Assembly: GCF_027943255.1 (NCBI RefSeq)
Contig: NC_072893.1
Span: 3,596,001 to 3,660,000 of the forward strand
DNA length: 64,000 nt
Direction: 5' to 3'
Origin: Anastrepha obliqua
Lineage: Eukaryota > Arthropoda > Insecta > Diptera > Tephritidae
Positions 24,608 through 36,863 of the stretch are shown piece after piece (position 1 is the stretch's first letter; each line of letters opens with the position of its first letter). The translations under genes and the position numbers were made by a program. Under the pieces are notes generated by a model, which was given only the letters and a program-made list of their open reading frames with translations, did not search any database and was not told where the DNA came from.

Positions 24608-25555
24608 TGAAGCAAATATAAAATGGGGCCCATAATACTGGTTCCGGTACACCAGCTTAACTTTTCCAGAGCTGAGATTATTCTTCTTTTAATTTTTAGG
24701 TAGGATTTGATAAAAATATAATAATTTGTGGGTAGAGTAGCCTTTATTTTACAAAGTAAACCGTCATTCCAGACACGGTCGAAGGCTTGAGTTATGTCGA
24801 GAAATACGAACGCGCAATACTTCTTCTGCTCAAAAGCTTTTTGAATACTATTTATGAGTCTGTGTACTTATTCGACGGTACTATGTGTTTTTCTGAAGCT
24901 GAATTGTTGATTGGAGACTCTTTTTCGGCTTCATTCTTTTGAGAAATATTCACTCCAAAACTTTTGAGATAATAGGCAGCAAGCTAATGGGGCAATAAGA
25001 TCATTTAAGCATCCTTTTTATTTGAACAACTTTACATTGGGGAAGAACAAAACCTGCTAATATTGAGGTATTGCATATATGCGTGAGGAAATATATTCCC
25101 TCTTCTGGGATCTGCTTTTGTACTTCTCCAGTGATGAGCCCCGCCCGGATATGGGGCTTTCTTGGTCTTAAGCTTCTCTATCGCTTCTTTAACTTCGTTT
25201 TTCTATATTTTCATGGGCCAGTTTATCTGGTGGATGAGCTCCAGGATGTTTTTCAATTTTTTAACAGTATTTAGCGAGTGTTCGATATCATTTGGGGTAA
25301 AAACACGGGATAAGTGACTCTCAGAAAGAGTGGTCGGAGGAAAGTTCCTAGCATCAGTTACAGGTTATTTTACCAGCCGGGATACCTTTCGCTACACAAA
25401 AGTCGATTAAATCGGCGGTTTTATTTGTGCCAGTCGGCGAATGTCTTAGGGAGCCTGAGGAGGCTGTGATGAGATTCAATTTTGTTATCGCTGTTAAGAG
25501 TTGTTGGGCGTTTGAGTCTTCCGCTGCAAGGAATCTGTTGCCGACTTATGTATGA
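24608..25555 (-). pseudogene. Jockey LINE, endonuclease end and RT start
   Basis: On minus: an endonuclease C-terminal part near 25555-25330, GTNKTADLIDFCVAKGIPAG and ELSSDHS. Linker and early RT follow, then RT motif A near 24767-24810, FLDITQAFDRVW, with both catalytic-site Asp residues kept. It ends at a GPI-like block next to the TTAA insertion. Stops are frequent. The 5' portion (ORF1 and most of the endonuclease) is missing, as is usual for truncated LINE copies. Confidence 0.8.
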
Positions 25556-25716
25556 ATAAATATATTTTTTTTTATCAAAAAGCTTATTTATGTTTATTTA
25601 TGCGAGCAGGTACTATTTATTGTTGGCAAGAAAAAAATTTTTGGCTCCTTTAAAACTTTAAAATTTTGTAAATTGTAATTTTTCACTCATCCGACTTAAA
25701 AGATTGGCGACCCCTG

Positions 25717-28054
25717 CGCTAGTCCCAACCGAAACCGTAAGAGAAGGCTTTTTATGTTTCTGTCAAAAAACGCAGATAGTGAAAGGAAATACAGCAAAGG
25801 GGTTGGCGGCAAGTGTCTTCGTTGAAAGCCCAACTTTTTTCCACTTCACTTTGCTTTTGTACTGGCATATCCGTGTGCGCAGAAATACACACATACATAC
25901 ATATGTACACATGTTTGCTAAAAGTATTCCCACAGTTTATGTGTGCGCCTGGTTATGCTTTGATTTATGGACCTGCTGACAGGCATTGCGCTGCAAATTC
26001 GTTGGCATTCAACCATCGTGAGCGAAGTTATGTAATATTACCCATATACGTTTATATGTACGTGTGCATATCTGTTCTCCATTTGTTCGTATGTGACCAC
26101 TCACATTTCTTCTAGTTTTAACAAAATCAAGCAAAAGGAGGGGAATGATATCGAAACGTGTATGTATTATATAATATATACTATAGTATTTATACTATAG
26201 TACCTACTTATATAATACGTCAGAGGTCTAAGAGTCAAACTTGAAGGCGTTGGTTAAAGACATGGCAAGCCTGCCAAGTTTACATTCAACCGCAATGTTT
26301 TCCACATAAAATGAAAACATGCACGTGTTGTAACAACAACAACAACTTAACAATGTATTTGTGTAATAACAATTACAAATATTAGGGATTAAAAACTAAA
26401 CCTCTGTACAGCTATGCTGCGGATTCTTAATGTATGCGCACTCTGAGGTTATGGAATGTTTTTGGTTTAAATCATTTCCTAAAAATATAAAATACACAAC
26501 TCGATTTGGCTCTTACAAAACTGCACCTACAGTTTTTCCTTAATATCCTTGCTCGTTATGAAGAGTAGGTAAATACACATATTTTTTTTACTTATTTTGT
26601 GGAAAGCTCTCACCACTTCCGTTGATTCTAATGCGAGCTTCCAACTTTCAATTGCTCATGCATTTTTTCCACATTTGGTTATCTCGACCAGTAACAACTT
26701 CAACGACCTATGCTGCTTACAGAATGTCTGGTATGTGGTGAGAACGGGGAAAATGAGTCTACATACCACTGATGCCTTGCGACAGAAAGTTGTGCATTCA
26801 TCAAGGCAAGTCCGCCCGTCAGCTCAGTAGCGAGTGAGGCAGCCAGCTGGTTGTAATGGCTGCAAGTAGTCAGTTGTGAAAATGAAGTGATAAGAGAAGC
26901 TGGAGAGGAAATAAGCCAACGTCTGAATTGTTGTTCAGGAGCTCGAGATACTTGACCGCAACCAAATGAAAAGTTCTGTCGCACAAGTAATACCAAGAGA
27001 CCTGTTGGAAATTTGATGGCAGAAGGCAAATGAACGACTACTCGTTTTATTTGTTACTCAATTGCAAAACTAACTAACTAAAAAATCATAATTTTATTTT
27101 TTAATGCATTTCAGCAATCAGCACTCTGCAAATAACAAATAAATTAGACTCGAAGTTTGGGCGAACTTGAATATTAGGCACCCCATGCATTTGCATCTGT
27201 ACATGAGGATGATATTTATTTTTATTATAACTAGCCAAACTTTTTGTTTGTTGAATAGCCTAAAACTGACATTTTTGTATTTAAAATGCTTGTTTTGCTT
27301 CTAATAAAAATGGAATCTGCGCATACATTTTCCAGCTTGCGTTATACAATTTTGAAGGCTGTCAGTTTATAATTAAAAAATTTCTGCTTTTATGTAATCA
27401 AATGGAATAAATCTGCAAAACTATCAAAACTCTGTATTGTTTGCCGATGCCATTTCAGATCCTATGCACATTTGCCGTCATATCGTTTGAAAATTGAAGA
27501 GACGCTCGTCAAAAAGTAGCTCGTCAGCACTATCGTTGTTATTAGCAAAAATTAAAAATGTAATATTAAAAAGAAAAAAATGTCTACTCATCACTTACTA
27601 TCGTTTTTGTGTGGATGCACTTAACTGAGCTGCATACATATTAATAATTTCACAATAAAATGAGCAAAATAAGCGAATTAGGAGTGAAATTTGCGCAGTT
27701 AATTGAAGTTATCCCTGTTTACACTCGTACAACAACGATTTAGCTGGGTATTCTCGGAAAGATATTTCCGAAAAAGCATGGCCATGGATAGCAAGAGAAA
27801 TGTAGTGGCTGAATATGTAAGTTTTAAGAAGTGCAATCAGTCAATAATAAAGTGAACTGAAATGTGTTTGTGATTTTGAATATTTGGACCCACAATTGGC
27901 TCAAGGGGAAGAAGATTTTTTGGTATTCTGTAGAATGATTGGAACTTACTATTCTTTTCTGAAAGCTCGGGCCGTTTCGGGTCTCGGGTGGAACCATTTT
28001 CAGATATTATTTTTTACGCAGGGAATTTCCTTTGCTTTCTCATTAATTTTCTTC
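25717..28054. other. Stretch without recognised gene
   Basis: Holds ACATAC repeats (about 25887-25906), AAC repeats (26332-26347) and an AT palindrome (26164-26218). No transposase, RT or host exon was recognised. Confidence 0.55.
26164..26218. repeat. AT-rich nested palindrome
   Basis: GTATTATATAA (26164-26174) pairs with TTATATAATAC (26208-26218). Inside, ACTATAGTA occurs twice and is itself nearly palindromic. It could extrude as a cruciform. AT-rich sequence of this kind also arises by chance and by slippage. Confidence 0.55.
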
Positions 28055-28440
28055 TTGATCGGCGCGATAACCGCTTACCACCTTTTGGCCGAGTTTAACA
28101 AATGGCGCCAGTCGCTTCTTTTTCATGCTCACCGACGCCATTTGGGGACACTAACACACTAAGTCCTTCTCCACCTGAGGAGGAGGCCTTCCTCTTCCTC
28201 TGCTACGATCAGCTGGTACCGCATCGAATACTTTCAGAGCCGGAGCGTTTCTATCTATTCGGATGACATAACTCACCCTCTGGAGCTTTTTTCGCTGCGC
28301 TATGTCTATATCGTCGTAATGCTCATACAGCTCATTGTTCCATCGCCTGCTATATCTCTACGGTGCCTTCTCATTCGCTGGCATCAAAATAAAGAACTGG
28401 AATCATGGCCTACGATGACATCGCACTGCGTCTGAAACTG
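28055..28440 (-). pseudogene. LINE ORF2 C-terminal fragment (RTE/CR1-type)
   Basis: On minus: RRWNNELYEHYDDIDIAQRK then LQRVSYVIRIDRNAPALKVF, DAVPADRSRGRGRPP, QVEKDLVC. This is the tail 'RW..ELY.LY.D.DI...I...RLRWLGHV.RM...AP..KVF...RRRGRP..RW.D.V..DL'. The WLGH core is lost by a small deletion. The end runs to about 28055. No RT is attached. Confidence 0.65.
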
Positions 28441-28806
28441 AAAAAAATATAAAAAAATTATGTGATGAGTGCCTAGTACGGAAAGTGCGAAAAAAGTCTT
28501 GCTGCCGAGATGAGCGTATGACGTTAAAGAGCGATCATGATTACAAATATGCATATATGTTCATATATATCATATTATATAATTGCTATTCAAATCGATC
28601 TAGCGGAAAGAGACGTTATAAGAAATTTAGAATATTTCATTCGCATGGCAGGTATTTGAACTCTCTCTACCAGGATATCGAGTTATTTGAGTGGCCCTAT
28701 ACCCGCTCCAAATTCGTTCGTTGCTCAACTGTTCGCACGAAATTGATGAGCTTTTGAATAATTTGGGCAGCAAGAAAGCGTTGTCAGTCTTTTTTTCCAG
28801 CATTTC
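28441..28806. other. Stretch without recognised gene
   Basis: A 90-codon frame at 28485-28757 (+) has no recognisable motif. Nothing else seen. Confidence 0.5.
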
Positions 28807-29105
28807 TCTAGGCAGCCACCGTAGCTAAATATGTATAATAGGTTGGTGCGTGACAATCATGCCTTAGTGCTGGGATTCGAAACCCCGGACATGAGGCACC
28901 AAATAATAGGAAAAGTTTGTTCTAATAGCGGTCGCTTTACTGCAGGCAATAGCAAACCCCCGATTGTGTTTTCTCATCAAAAATCATCTGCCGTCCGGAG
29001 GTGGCATAAAACTGTATGTCTATCCGTTTTGCGAAAAAAATCAAAATGCACACCACGAATGGAAGGAGGCGCGGGGCCAAAACAGCCAAACAAGCCTTAT
29101 ATCAT
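28807..29105 (+). repeat. Diverged SINE copy (copy 4)
   Basis: The head includes a GGGATTCGAAACCCC B-box region near 28872 and GGTTGGTGCGTGACAATCAT. The body is GCGGTCGCTTTACTGCAGGC, then CCGTCCGGAGGTGGCATAAA, CACACCACGAATGGAAGG. The reading frame crossing it is not a gene. Confidence 0.65.
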
Positions 29106-30052
29106 GAGCTTCCTTAGGGTGTTATCACTGTGTATTAATAAAAGCTTAAAAAAAAGAGCTGACATAAAATTTAAAACAATCAAAACAAGCACCGCTCAAG
29201 CTACAGTGCATTCAGTGAGCCAAGTAGCCAAAACAAAAAAACAGTAACCTGCTTATTTTACAATTCGTTTGAATGTTTTGGCTTAAAATTTTCATTAAGT
29301 TTCACTAGTTTCAAGCAGAATGAATTTAATTTTTATAAATTTTTTGGAATAATACAGCGAGTGCCATAAGACACTGTTATCCCACTGACCGATTTCATAC
29401 AACTGGTCAACGATTTTTTGGGTACCCTAAATTCAAAATTCGAAAAGATGATTTATACCGATTTCAGTTATGTCAAATCCCATGATTCCAATGAAAACCA
29501 GTTTAGAATAGATTTATACTACTACGTTCAGCAAGAAGGTTGAGACATCTCGATCAATTGCAGCCAGAAAAATACGCGCAGCCCAACGCACCTGTATCTT
29601 GAGTTTAATAAGGGACCTGTGACTGGATGAAGTACTGTGATGAGTAGAAGGCACAAAAGGCCATGAAGTCGAAGTGCGAAGCTCAATTAAATCTAATCTC
29701 ACCTAAGCGCAAATTATATTGTACGTATCTGAATCATCTAACTTTGAAAATTGAATCTATAAATATTGATGTGAAGCACTTAAAGGTTGTGAATCCTCTA
29801 TCTGCATCACTCATCGCTGGCTCCACCTTTATCACCAATGATGCCTGCGGGAACTAAGCCATATTAATTAATCACTATTTCGATATGTAATGGAATCTTG
29901 AGCGGGGGCCATTTAAAAATTCAAATAGGATGATTTTGTCATTCACATTAAATTTTACTCAACTTCGACCGATTGACCGAATGCTAACGGTGGCCCTGTG
30001 GATTTTCTGACTGAATCTGGTACGGATATATCCCAAGATCTTTTTTCAGAAT
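29106..30052. other. Stretch without recognised gene
   Basis: Nothing recognised; a 64-codon frame at 29663-29857 has no family motif. Confidence 0.5.
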
Positions 30053-30690
30053 CATTCACATAGAGGACAGACACAGGCCAGAATGCTATTTAATCCACAT
30101 ATTGTGTCCTCGGTGGCACTCACTGTTGTCAGCTTCGGTAACCTTGCATTGGATGCATACAAATTGCCCGAACAAACAAACAGATACTGAAAGACTGTTT
30201 CCTTAGATTTTTGGTGATTACGGCTCATACATCTATCGTTATGCGGCCACCCCATCTTCCTGGTATGGTCTCCCAAAGGCCAGTGGCTGGCTATTTTTGT
30301 CGTAATTCTGAATATGTCTACTTCCTTAACAACTCCTCAGTTCTAGATTTGTTGAAATTGGGCCACGTTTCCTCATTTACTTTGTAGGTATTTGTCCGTA
30401 TTAGTTCATCTGTTAGCAGCCTGCTTCTGGAATTGCAAGAAGGTCTTTCTTTTGCACAGGGCTTGGGGACAGCCTATTTCTACCGCTTTGGACTCGTTAT
30501 AGGATGCCTCCTGTCTTGCCAGTTCATCAGCTTTCTCATTTCCTTCTAGGATGTGGATGTAGAATTCTATTGCATTAATTAGAATTAAAAATATTCCAGT
30601 AGGGTTTCCGGTAAAATCAAATTTGGGTGCCTTAGTATTTGCATGTGGCTGTGTGCAATGAACAGAACGTAGTTGCATAGCCACATTTCC
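30053..30690 (-). pseudogene. RNase-H LINE C-terminal fragment
   Basis: On minus: ILEGNEKADELARQEA (about 30500-30545), the last RNase H motif with its Asp. It is followed, through frameshifts, by ITTKIASHWPLGDHTRKMG, WPHNDRCMSRN and SKETVFQYL. This is the 'TGH..LG.H..R.G....CR.C..E.ET..H.L' tail of RNase-H LINEs such as I/LOA types. The reverse transcriptase is missing. Confidence 0.65.
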
Positions 30691-33600
30691 ATTTCGTTTC
30701 GAAAATTCACTTTAATTTTTCTATTCATGAGGCAAAATTGAAATGGAAATGTTGAAAAGTTGTTCTCATGTTTCTTGCCACAGGGCTCGCATTTTTTTCC
30801 TTTCGCATTGCACATTTGTTATTTCGTTTATTTGTTTTTTTTTTTTGTTGTTTTTTTTTTTACATGGCAATGCTTACAAAGCATCGAGTGGACTGGCATG
30901 GAAAATTATAAAAGTGGCCAACTAAAAAGTTTAATGGAAAAATGTGTGCTTGGAGTGATTTACATAAAATACACTACAGTTTTTAAACTCCCCCATTCAT
31001 ATATTCAGTGCCAAAAGTATCCGTCATTTAGATTCAGGCCTGAGTGAATATTTTTTTCCTAGCACTTTGCGCAGACCCAAACAGACAGGCTGGGTGCCTG
31101 CGTTGGTTGAAGAATGGGCCAGAGCCTACGCCTTATTTGGTGAAATAGAATCAGTACCCCGTTGGCCACTTCGAATATTACTTGCAATTCACACAAATGT
31201 CTGTAACAAGATAGGGAAGTCATATGCATATACAACATTCCGAAGCGCATTTGCTGCAGCTGATAGAAGATCAAAAATGAGATATTCGGACTACCAGTCA
31301 CGCTCAAGGGCTCCTATGGGAACATGCAACTAAATAGGGTGAACCGTTCTTCAATATACTTGTAAAGTGTGATCAATTTAGAGATATCGGATTTTAAATC
31401 GAAATTGGACAATCCTTATTATTTTTGTGGTGAATAATTCATGACTTTTATTTTTTAAAGATAATTCAATGAAAAATTATGTATATATTTAGTGGGCCGT
31501 CAAAAAAACCCTATTGGAAAAAAGTATTATACCTCCAATCTTGACACCCTTTCCCTATAAAATCTAAAAAATATCAGCAAGTGTCGCTTGTTGCGCATAA
31601 GTATACTCATGATTTGACAAGCCTAAGTGGTTTCGGGATCCTAATGAATCGCGAAAATAGAGCTTCCAGGAGAAAGCTTATCGAACAGGCGACTCTCGCA
31701 CTGATTAGGTTTTGGGATACAGAATCAGGTGCCATTATTCCTACTAGAGGGAAGTTATTCGTATCTGTACTATGTGAATCGCTTTACAAGATTCTTACTA
31801 ACAAAGTGGCGTACCAATTTAAAATTTCAGGAAAAGGGACCTGAGGTCTATCTCAAGGATGATAGAATACATGCTTGTGCCTTCCTAATTCGCTGTGTTG
31901 TCAGATCTTATGAATAAACGAACTAAAGGAAGCGGAATTACTTGTCTCTAAAGAGAAAGAGCAGGCGAAAACAAAAGAAACTACTAAGCAAAAGAAGCTA
32001 TACACACACTATCTTGCTACGGCGTCTTACGCATAAGAACGCAAAAAACTGCTCTTGAAGACTTTATATTCAATTGTTTTAATCTCAGATATGAAAATAT
32101 TGTCAAGATATTCATTGAATTTCAAACATGTAATTTCTGCTCCTTCTGTTTGTTTTGTTCGTTGGTTTTGTATTGGCAAGAGACTTGACGTCAGACTTGT
32201 CAAAATCGCTAAAAATAAAGTAACTGTTTTAGGAAGGCGCCACCATTAGTACTCAATTTGGCTTGGGTCTATTTAATATGACCAGCTTTTTCTCAAAAAA
32301 TGGCTTAGAATCTCAAATTGCTCACTGAAGAAGTTTACGTTAAACAGTTAAAGAAAAAATCCACGAATGTTTGCAATTTTTATTAATAAAATTCGAGCAC
32401 TTAATACACAGAGGGTATGCAAATTTCGAGGCATACCACATATGCAGTTTTAAAGTTGCCTCTTTGTGTGAAGGAGAGTGGGGGTGCTCCATTTTTGAAC
32501 ATGCTCTGATGATTCAGAGTTAGCAATATTCAGTTATAATTTACAAGTAATGCGCGTGTACGTGTATGCGAATGTGTGCGTTACGCCTAAATGGCAGTGT
32601 GTGAATGGCAAATAACTAGCATTAAGAAAGAAAAAACTATTTTAAAAATGTTGCAACTTTTTCATTAAAAACTTTGGCGATTTACGGCAGGCTGCATAGT
32701 AACCGCCATCGAGTTTTTAGCTATGGCTACATTTGTCGCATTCGCGGCAGCAACTGTTCCCCCCCGTTGGCCCAACTCCTTGTAAACGATACAGTACATC
32801 GCTTTTCCGTCTTGTTTTCACTGGCGCTTACTGCAAGTGTTCGTGTGTGCGTGTGCATGTATGTGCGTGGGAAAGTTTCAGGCCAACGATTTTGCAATGT
32901 TCGCCAGGCTTATAAATAAATACAGCAAGCGAGCGCGAATACATAAATCTCTACATAAATTTGCATGTTTCCGACACGCAACAGCGCTCACCCCTTTGCA
33001 TGCACCGACATACTTTGACGGGCGGGCGGCGTGATGCGGTGCGGTATGTTGTATTTAATGCTTCAAGTACAGTTCATGCTGGAAAATGATGCTATTTCCG
33101 GCGACCACTCGGCTCGTTTCGTGGCGGAAATGTTGCCACTTCCGGCTGTGCGCTTATGCTGTGAATGCGCCGCTGTTTGGACCGTGGCGGTGCAGCGTGG
33201 CATACAAACAAATCTGAGCGCAGGCAGCAGGCAGCAGCCATCTGCCTACAACAGCAATAATACACTCTACAATAGCAACAATGATACTTGAAGCTCTGAG
33301 CCTGCTTGTTATGCGTGTAAAAATAATAGCTGTGTTCATTTCACTTCCGACCACAGCTAAGTGGGTCAAATGGTGGATGAGTTGTTGCTGGTATAGTATT
33401 GTAGCAGATTTGAAATATGTATTTATGTGTGCAGAGCTGCATATTGCTTTTTACGATTATAATAAATAGTAAATCATAATTAAGTGATTGGAAAATTAAA
33501 TTATAATTTGAAGTGTGCAAATTGGCATGGAAATTTGTATTCGCCAATGTATGGAATGCAGCTAATAATTTGGTTATATTTGCACTTTACCATTACGTAC

Positions 33601-34363
33601 GAGTGTGTGTTTTGATTCAAAACAGGCAGGAGGAGAATATTTATTGGGTCTTTTAATAATTTACAACTCTCAAGTTGATACGTGAGTGGAATACCAAATT
33701 GTAAGTCGACGTTAAGTTGAGAGTGATAGTTTTACGTAAAATGGGATTATTGCTTGAAATATTATAAGAAAAGTACTCAAACCGTAGCATAATTAACATT
33801 GGAAAATAATAATGTTTATTTAAAAAAAAAGTCAAGTATATGCCTTAGTTTTCAGTAGAAGTATTTCGGAATGTTAAAAAACAGATTGCAATAAATAAAT
33901 GGTTAAAAAACAAAATTATGAATAAATCGAGCCTAGATGCCACTAAAATTTGCGTAGTGAATCCGACAGTATTTCCAGTACATAGAACATTTTGATGAGT
34001 TACATGCTTTATTTTTAATACTAAGTATTTTTAGTAATAAAAACAATAAAAATTAGTGATCCACAGTTCAGTCTAACGCTTTGACGTCATGCGAAAACAG
34101 GTTTGTGAACGACTACTTTCATATCATTCTTTTCATTCTTTTTCGAAACAATATTTCCCAAGTCTCATCATCACCATAGTTCCTTGAGCTTCGTTGGGGT
34201 ACACAGGGCTAAGCAAATCGGCTCACTTTGTCAATGCTGTTCTCTACAATATTGATTGACGCGTCATTCGCATTTATCGTCAAATATTTTACAATATGTC
34301 TTACAAGGTCGTTCAGTTTTGCATGTCTTATCAGCACTGACAAAGCAGTACTAAAGGGTTTCC
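30691..34363. other. Stretch without recognised gene; two unexplained frames
   Basis: T-runs at about 30834-30860, TG-rich DNA near 32835-32870, and CAG-type repeats near 33222-33242. Frames at 31067-31333 and 31581-31844 (+), the latter continuing in the 31729-31917 frame, match nothing I recognise. They could be decayed transposon or host coding remnants, or chance. Confidence 0.45.
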
Positions 34364-35233
34364 CGTAAAAGATCAGTGGGTTCGTTGCTTGTGTGGCACG
34401 TACCGACGTCTTGTTGAAAATAAACGTTGTCCAGATCAATACCATCCAATTCCGGCCATAAAAAATCGTTAATCATCTCTCGATAGCGCAATTTATTCAC
34501 CGTAACTTTTGCTCCAGCTTCATTTTCGAAAAAGTAAGGTCCAATATTTCCGCCGGACCATAAACCGCACCAAACAGTCACACACAGTGAGGGTAGAGAT
34601 GCTTTTTAACAATAACTCTTGAATTTTCTGAGCCCCAGGTACGACAATTTTGTGTGTTGACGAAGCCACCGAGGTGGAAATGGACCTCATCACTCAAGAT
34701 GATTTTTCGATGGAATTCCGGATCATTGTAATGCATTTCAACGACCCAATCAGCAAAGACACGACGTTGTTGATGATCGGCCGGCTTGAGTTCTTGTGTT
34801 AACTGGACTTTGTTAGGCTTAAGATCCAAACCTTTATACAAAATACCGTGTAATGACGTTTGTGGAGCGCCTAATTCCAAAGAACGACGAGGAATGGACA
34901 CACCTGGGTTTTCTTCAACACTTTCGGCTACAACAACAATATTTTCGGCTGTTCTTGAGCGACGTGCACGGGTTTTATTCTCCACCTCATTAACTTGTCC
35001 TAACAGCTCGAATTTTTTCACCAATTTCTGTATTGCGGTCCGACAAGGTGCTTCACGATGACCCAAAAATAGTGAAGTTTAATAATTTCAATATGTTGTT
35101 TAAGTGGGTGTCGTTCTATTTGTATTAATGGCGTAGTTTTTACTTGTCAAATATCCAAAAATTATAGCTTCAAAAGTGACATCTAGCGAAATAGCAGGGT
35201 ATTCAAAATAACACCTGTTATTGGAAAACCTCT
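34364..35233 (-). mobile_element. DD41D mariner relic, C-terminal end deleted
   Basis: The right end, reversed, begins AGAGGTTTTCCAATAACAG (to 35233) and is flanked by TA (35234-35235). The left end keeps only AAGGGTTTCC (34364-34373) after TA, then runs straight into transposase code. Minus coding from the HTH region: AIQKLVKKFELLGQVNEV, RRSRTAENIVVVAESVEENP, RKIILSDEVHFHLGGFVN (first Asp). Then a frameshift, MTVWCGLWSGGNIGPYFFEN, FQQDVGTCHTSNE (second Asp). It stops at DLLRETL: the third Asp and the C-terminus are gone. Confidence 0.85.
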
Positions 35234-35279
35234 TACGTCGTCGGCGAAATCTGATACAGGTTCCCTCTCTTTCTACATT

Positions 35280-36139
35280 ATTAGAGTTTCATCTATAACG
35301 ACTGGGAAAAGAAGCGGTGAAGTGGTGCCTCACGCGGACTTCAGTTCGTATGGACTCCGATAAGATTTCGTCCTGCAAAATTCGACATTAAATTGGACAA
35401 TGAAGTTTCAAGTCGACTGGCCAATACTTGTTTGAGATTTAAGTTCGGCAGACTAGAACGCTAATAAGCAAATTACAAGAATCTAGACTCCTCAAAGCTG
35501 AGATCTGCGTTATAGACAATGCAGTAAAAGCAATAAAATAATGGACTTACCTCTGGCAAATCGTACCATTTTTGTTGATAGTCCAGCAGCAATCAAGGAA
35601 CTGACCTCAGTGCGCATCAATTCAAGATGTATTAAAAAATGCAGGAGGTCACTCTCTCTTATCCAACAATACAACACCACACTGTTTTTGCTCCCCGGCT
35701 ACTCTGGAGTGGAGGGTAATGAAAGAGCGTATGAGTGGGCAAGGAATACTTTGATCTTGACCTTCAGCAAGGGGTTAGCACCTTCTAGTCTCTGACTACT
35801 GATTAAAAGGTCTCCACAGTACTCTGGCAAAAACTGAATCTTAAAAGGACAAAAGGTTTGCTTGGATTCAACATATTAACTACCAGCGTCCTCACAGATG
35901 TTATAACGGGTCACTATTGGCACAATAACCAGTAGAATGGGTGTACCTCACATCGACTTCTGCAGGATTTGTTGAGATGAAGAAGAAATTAAGTCGGTAC
36001 AACACTTCCTCTGTGAATGTCCTTATCTTCAAAGAAGTTATGCCAAATATCTTGGCGATTATTTCTTTGAAGACCTGGGAAATTTGCTGAATGTCTCACG
36101 GGAGGGACTAGTTACCTTCTTAAAAAGAATTAGGTGGCT
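35280..36139 (+). pseudogene. RNase-H LINE 3' part
   Basis: On +: KAEICVIDNAVKAIK (about 35490-35540), IFVDSPAAIKELTSVRINSR (35565-35625), PGYSGVEGNERAYEWARN (35695-35750). These are RNase H motifs with some catalytic changes (PGYSG for PGHSG, RAYEW for RADEW). Further frames give GVPHIDFCRSC, EEIKSVQHFLCECPYLQ, and a C-terminus VTFLKRIRWL with TAG at 36139. Frameshifts separate the parts. The order fits I/LOA-type LINEs. RT is missing. Confidence 0.75.
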
Positions 36140-36671
36140 TTAGCACAACCAGGTATCAAGAATTAAGTATTTTGAAATATTTATATTTCTGAACTTAGCC
36201 TCTATTTAAACCCACACATAAGTATTTATTAAACAGACTATTGAAAATAGCTGTAACTTTATTTATCTATTAATATGTCTCTATGAAGGTGACCCTGTAG
36301 GGAAAACTGCAACCGGTTAGATAAACTTTTACTTATCAACAGACGTGCTCTAGCATGATTTTTCACAACTTAAAGAATTTTTATTCTTCTGTGGTCGCAC
36401 TAATTAAAAATATAGAATATTTGAAGAATCAGTGAATTTTTTTTATTTCAAAATTTCTGGTCAAATCAACTTCAAACATTTTAAAAAATGCTGAGGAATT
36501 TCTGCTGGGATCCCATACACTTTTATTAAAAATTAAATAGTACTTTAATCGGCAGACCTTTGACGAGATCTGAACTAGTATTAAGTCAAAATTTTCGTAA
36601 AATGCTTTTTATGGTTATTGAAATATGATTAGACTCATAGAATCTCGTTCCTCGTTTTTTTAAAACCCAAT
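36140..36671. other. LINE 3' flank, otherwise featureless
   Basis: Probably includes the LINE 3' UTR; no further motif. Confidence 0.45.
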
Positions 36672-36863
36672 TCGCATCTCGCCCCTCGGTGGGTAATAGT
36701 AAACCTCCGAGTCTATTTCTGCCATTAAAAAGCTCTTCATAAAAGACCATTTTTCGTTCGGATTCGACTTAAAACTGTAGTTCCCTCCATTTGTGAAACT
36801 ACATGAAGACGCACGCCACAAATAGGAGGAGGAGGCCTTATAGAAATGTGCGCGCGAATTATT
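36672..36863 (+). repeat. 5'-truncated SINE (copy 5)
   Basis: Begins in the body at CGCCCCTCGGTGGG and carries TCCATTTGTGAAACTACATG, CGCCACAAATAGGAGGAGG, and the GCGCGAATTATTTATT tail. The tRNA head is missing. Confidence 0.7.

Larger units (their letters stand above)
22391..25716. mobile_element. hAT-like terminal repeats enclosing a nested stack
   Basis: CAGGGGTCGGCAACCT at 22391 and, reversed, CAGGGGTCGCCAATCT ending at 25716 match at 14 of 16 bases. They are of the hAT type (CAG-GGTCGGCAACC). Inside are a DD41D relic (22511-23040), a Jockey LINE (about 23170-25555) and a TTAA element (23894-24607). Little hAT sequence remains (about 120 and 160 bases). The flanking octamers TTCTCCGC and CGCTAGTC do not match, so either the target duplication has decayed or the two ends come from different copies. 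Confidence 0.5.

Noticed and set aside
22383..25724. 8-bp target duplication for the hAT-like element
   Set aside because: TTCTCCGC and CGCTAGTC match at too few positions to support one.
28831..29247. 138-codon plus-strand frame
   Set aside because: It crosses the SINE copy at 28807-29105; the same SINE elsewhere gives different frames.
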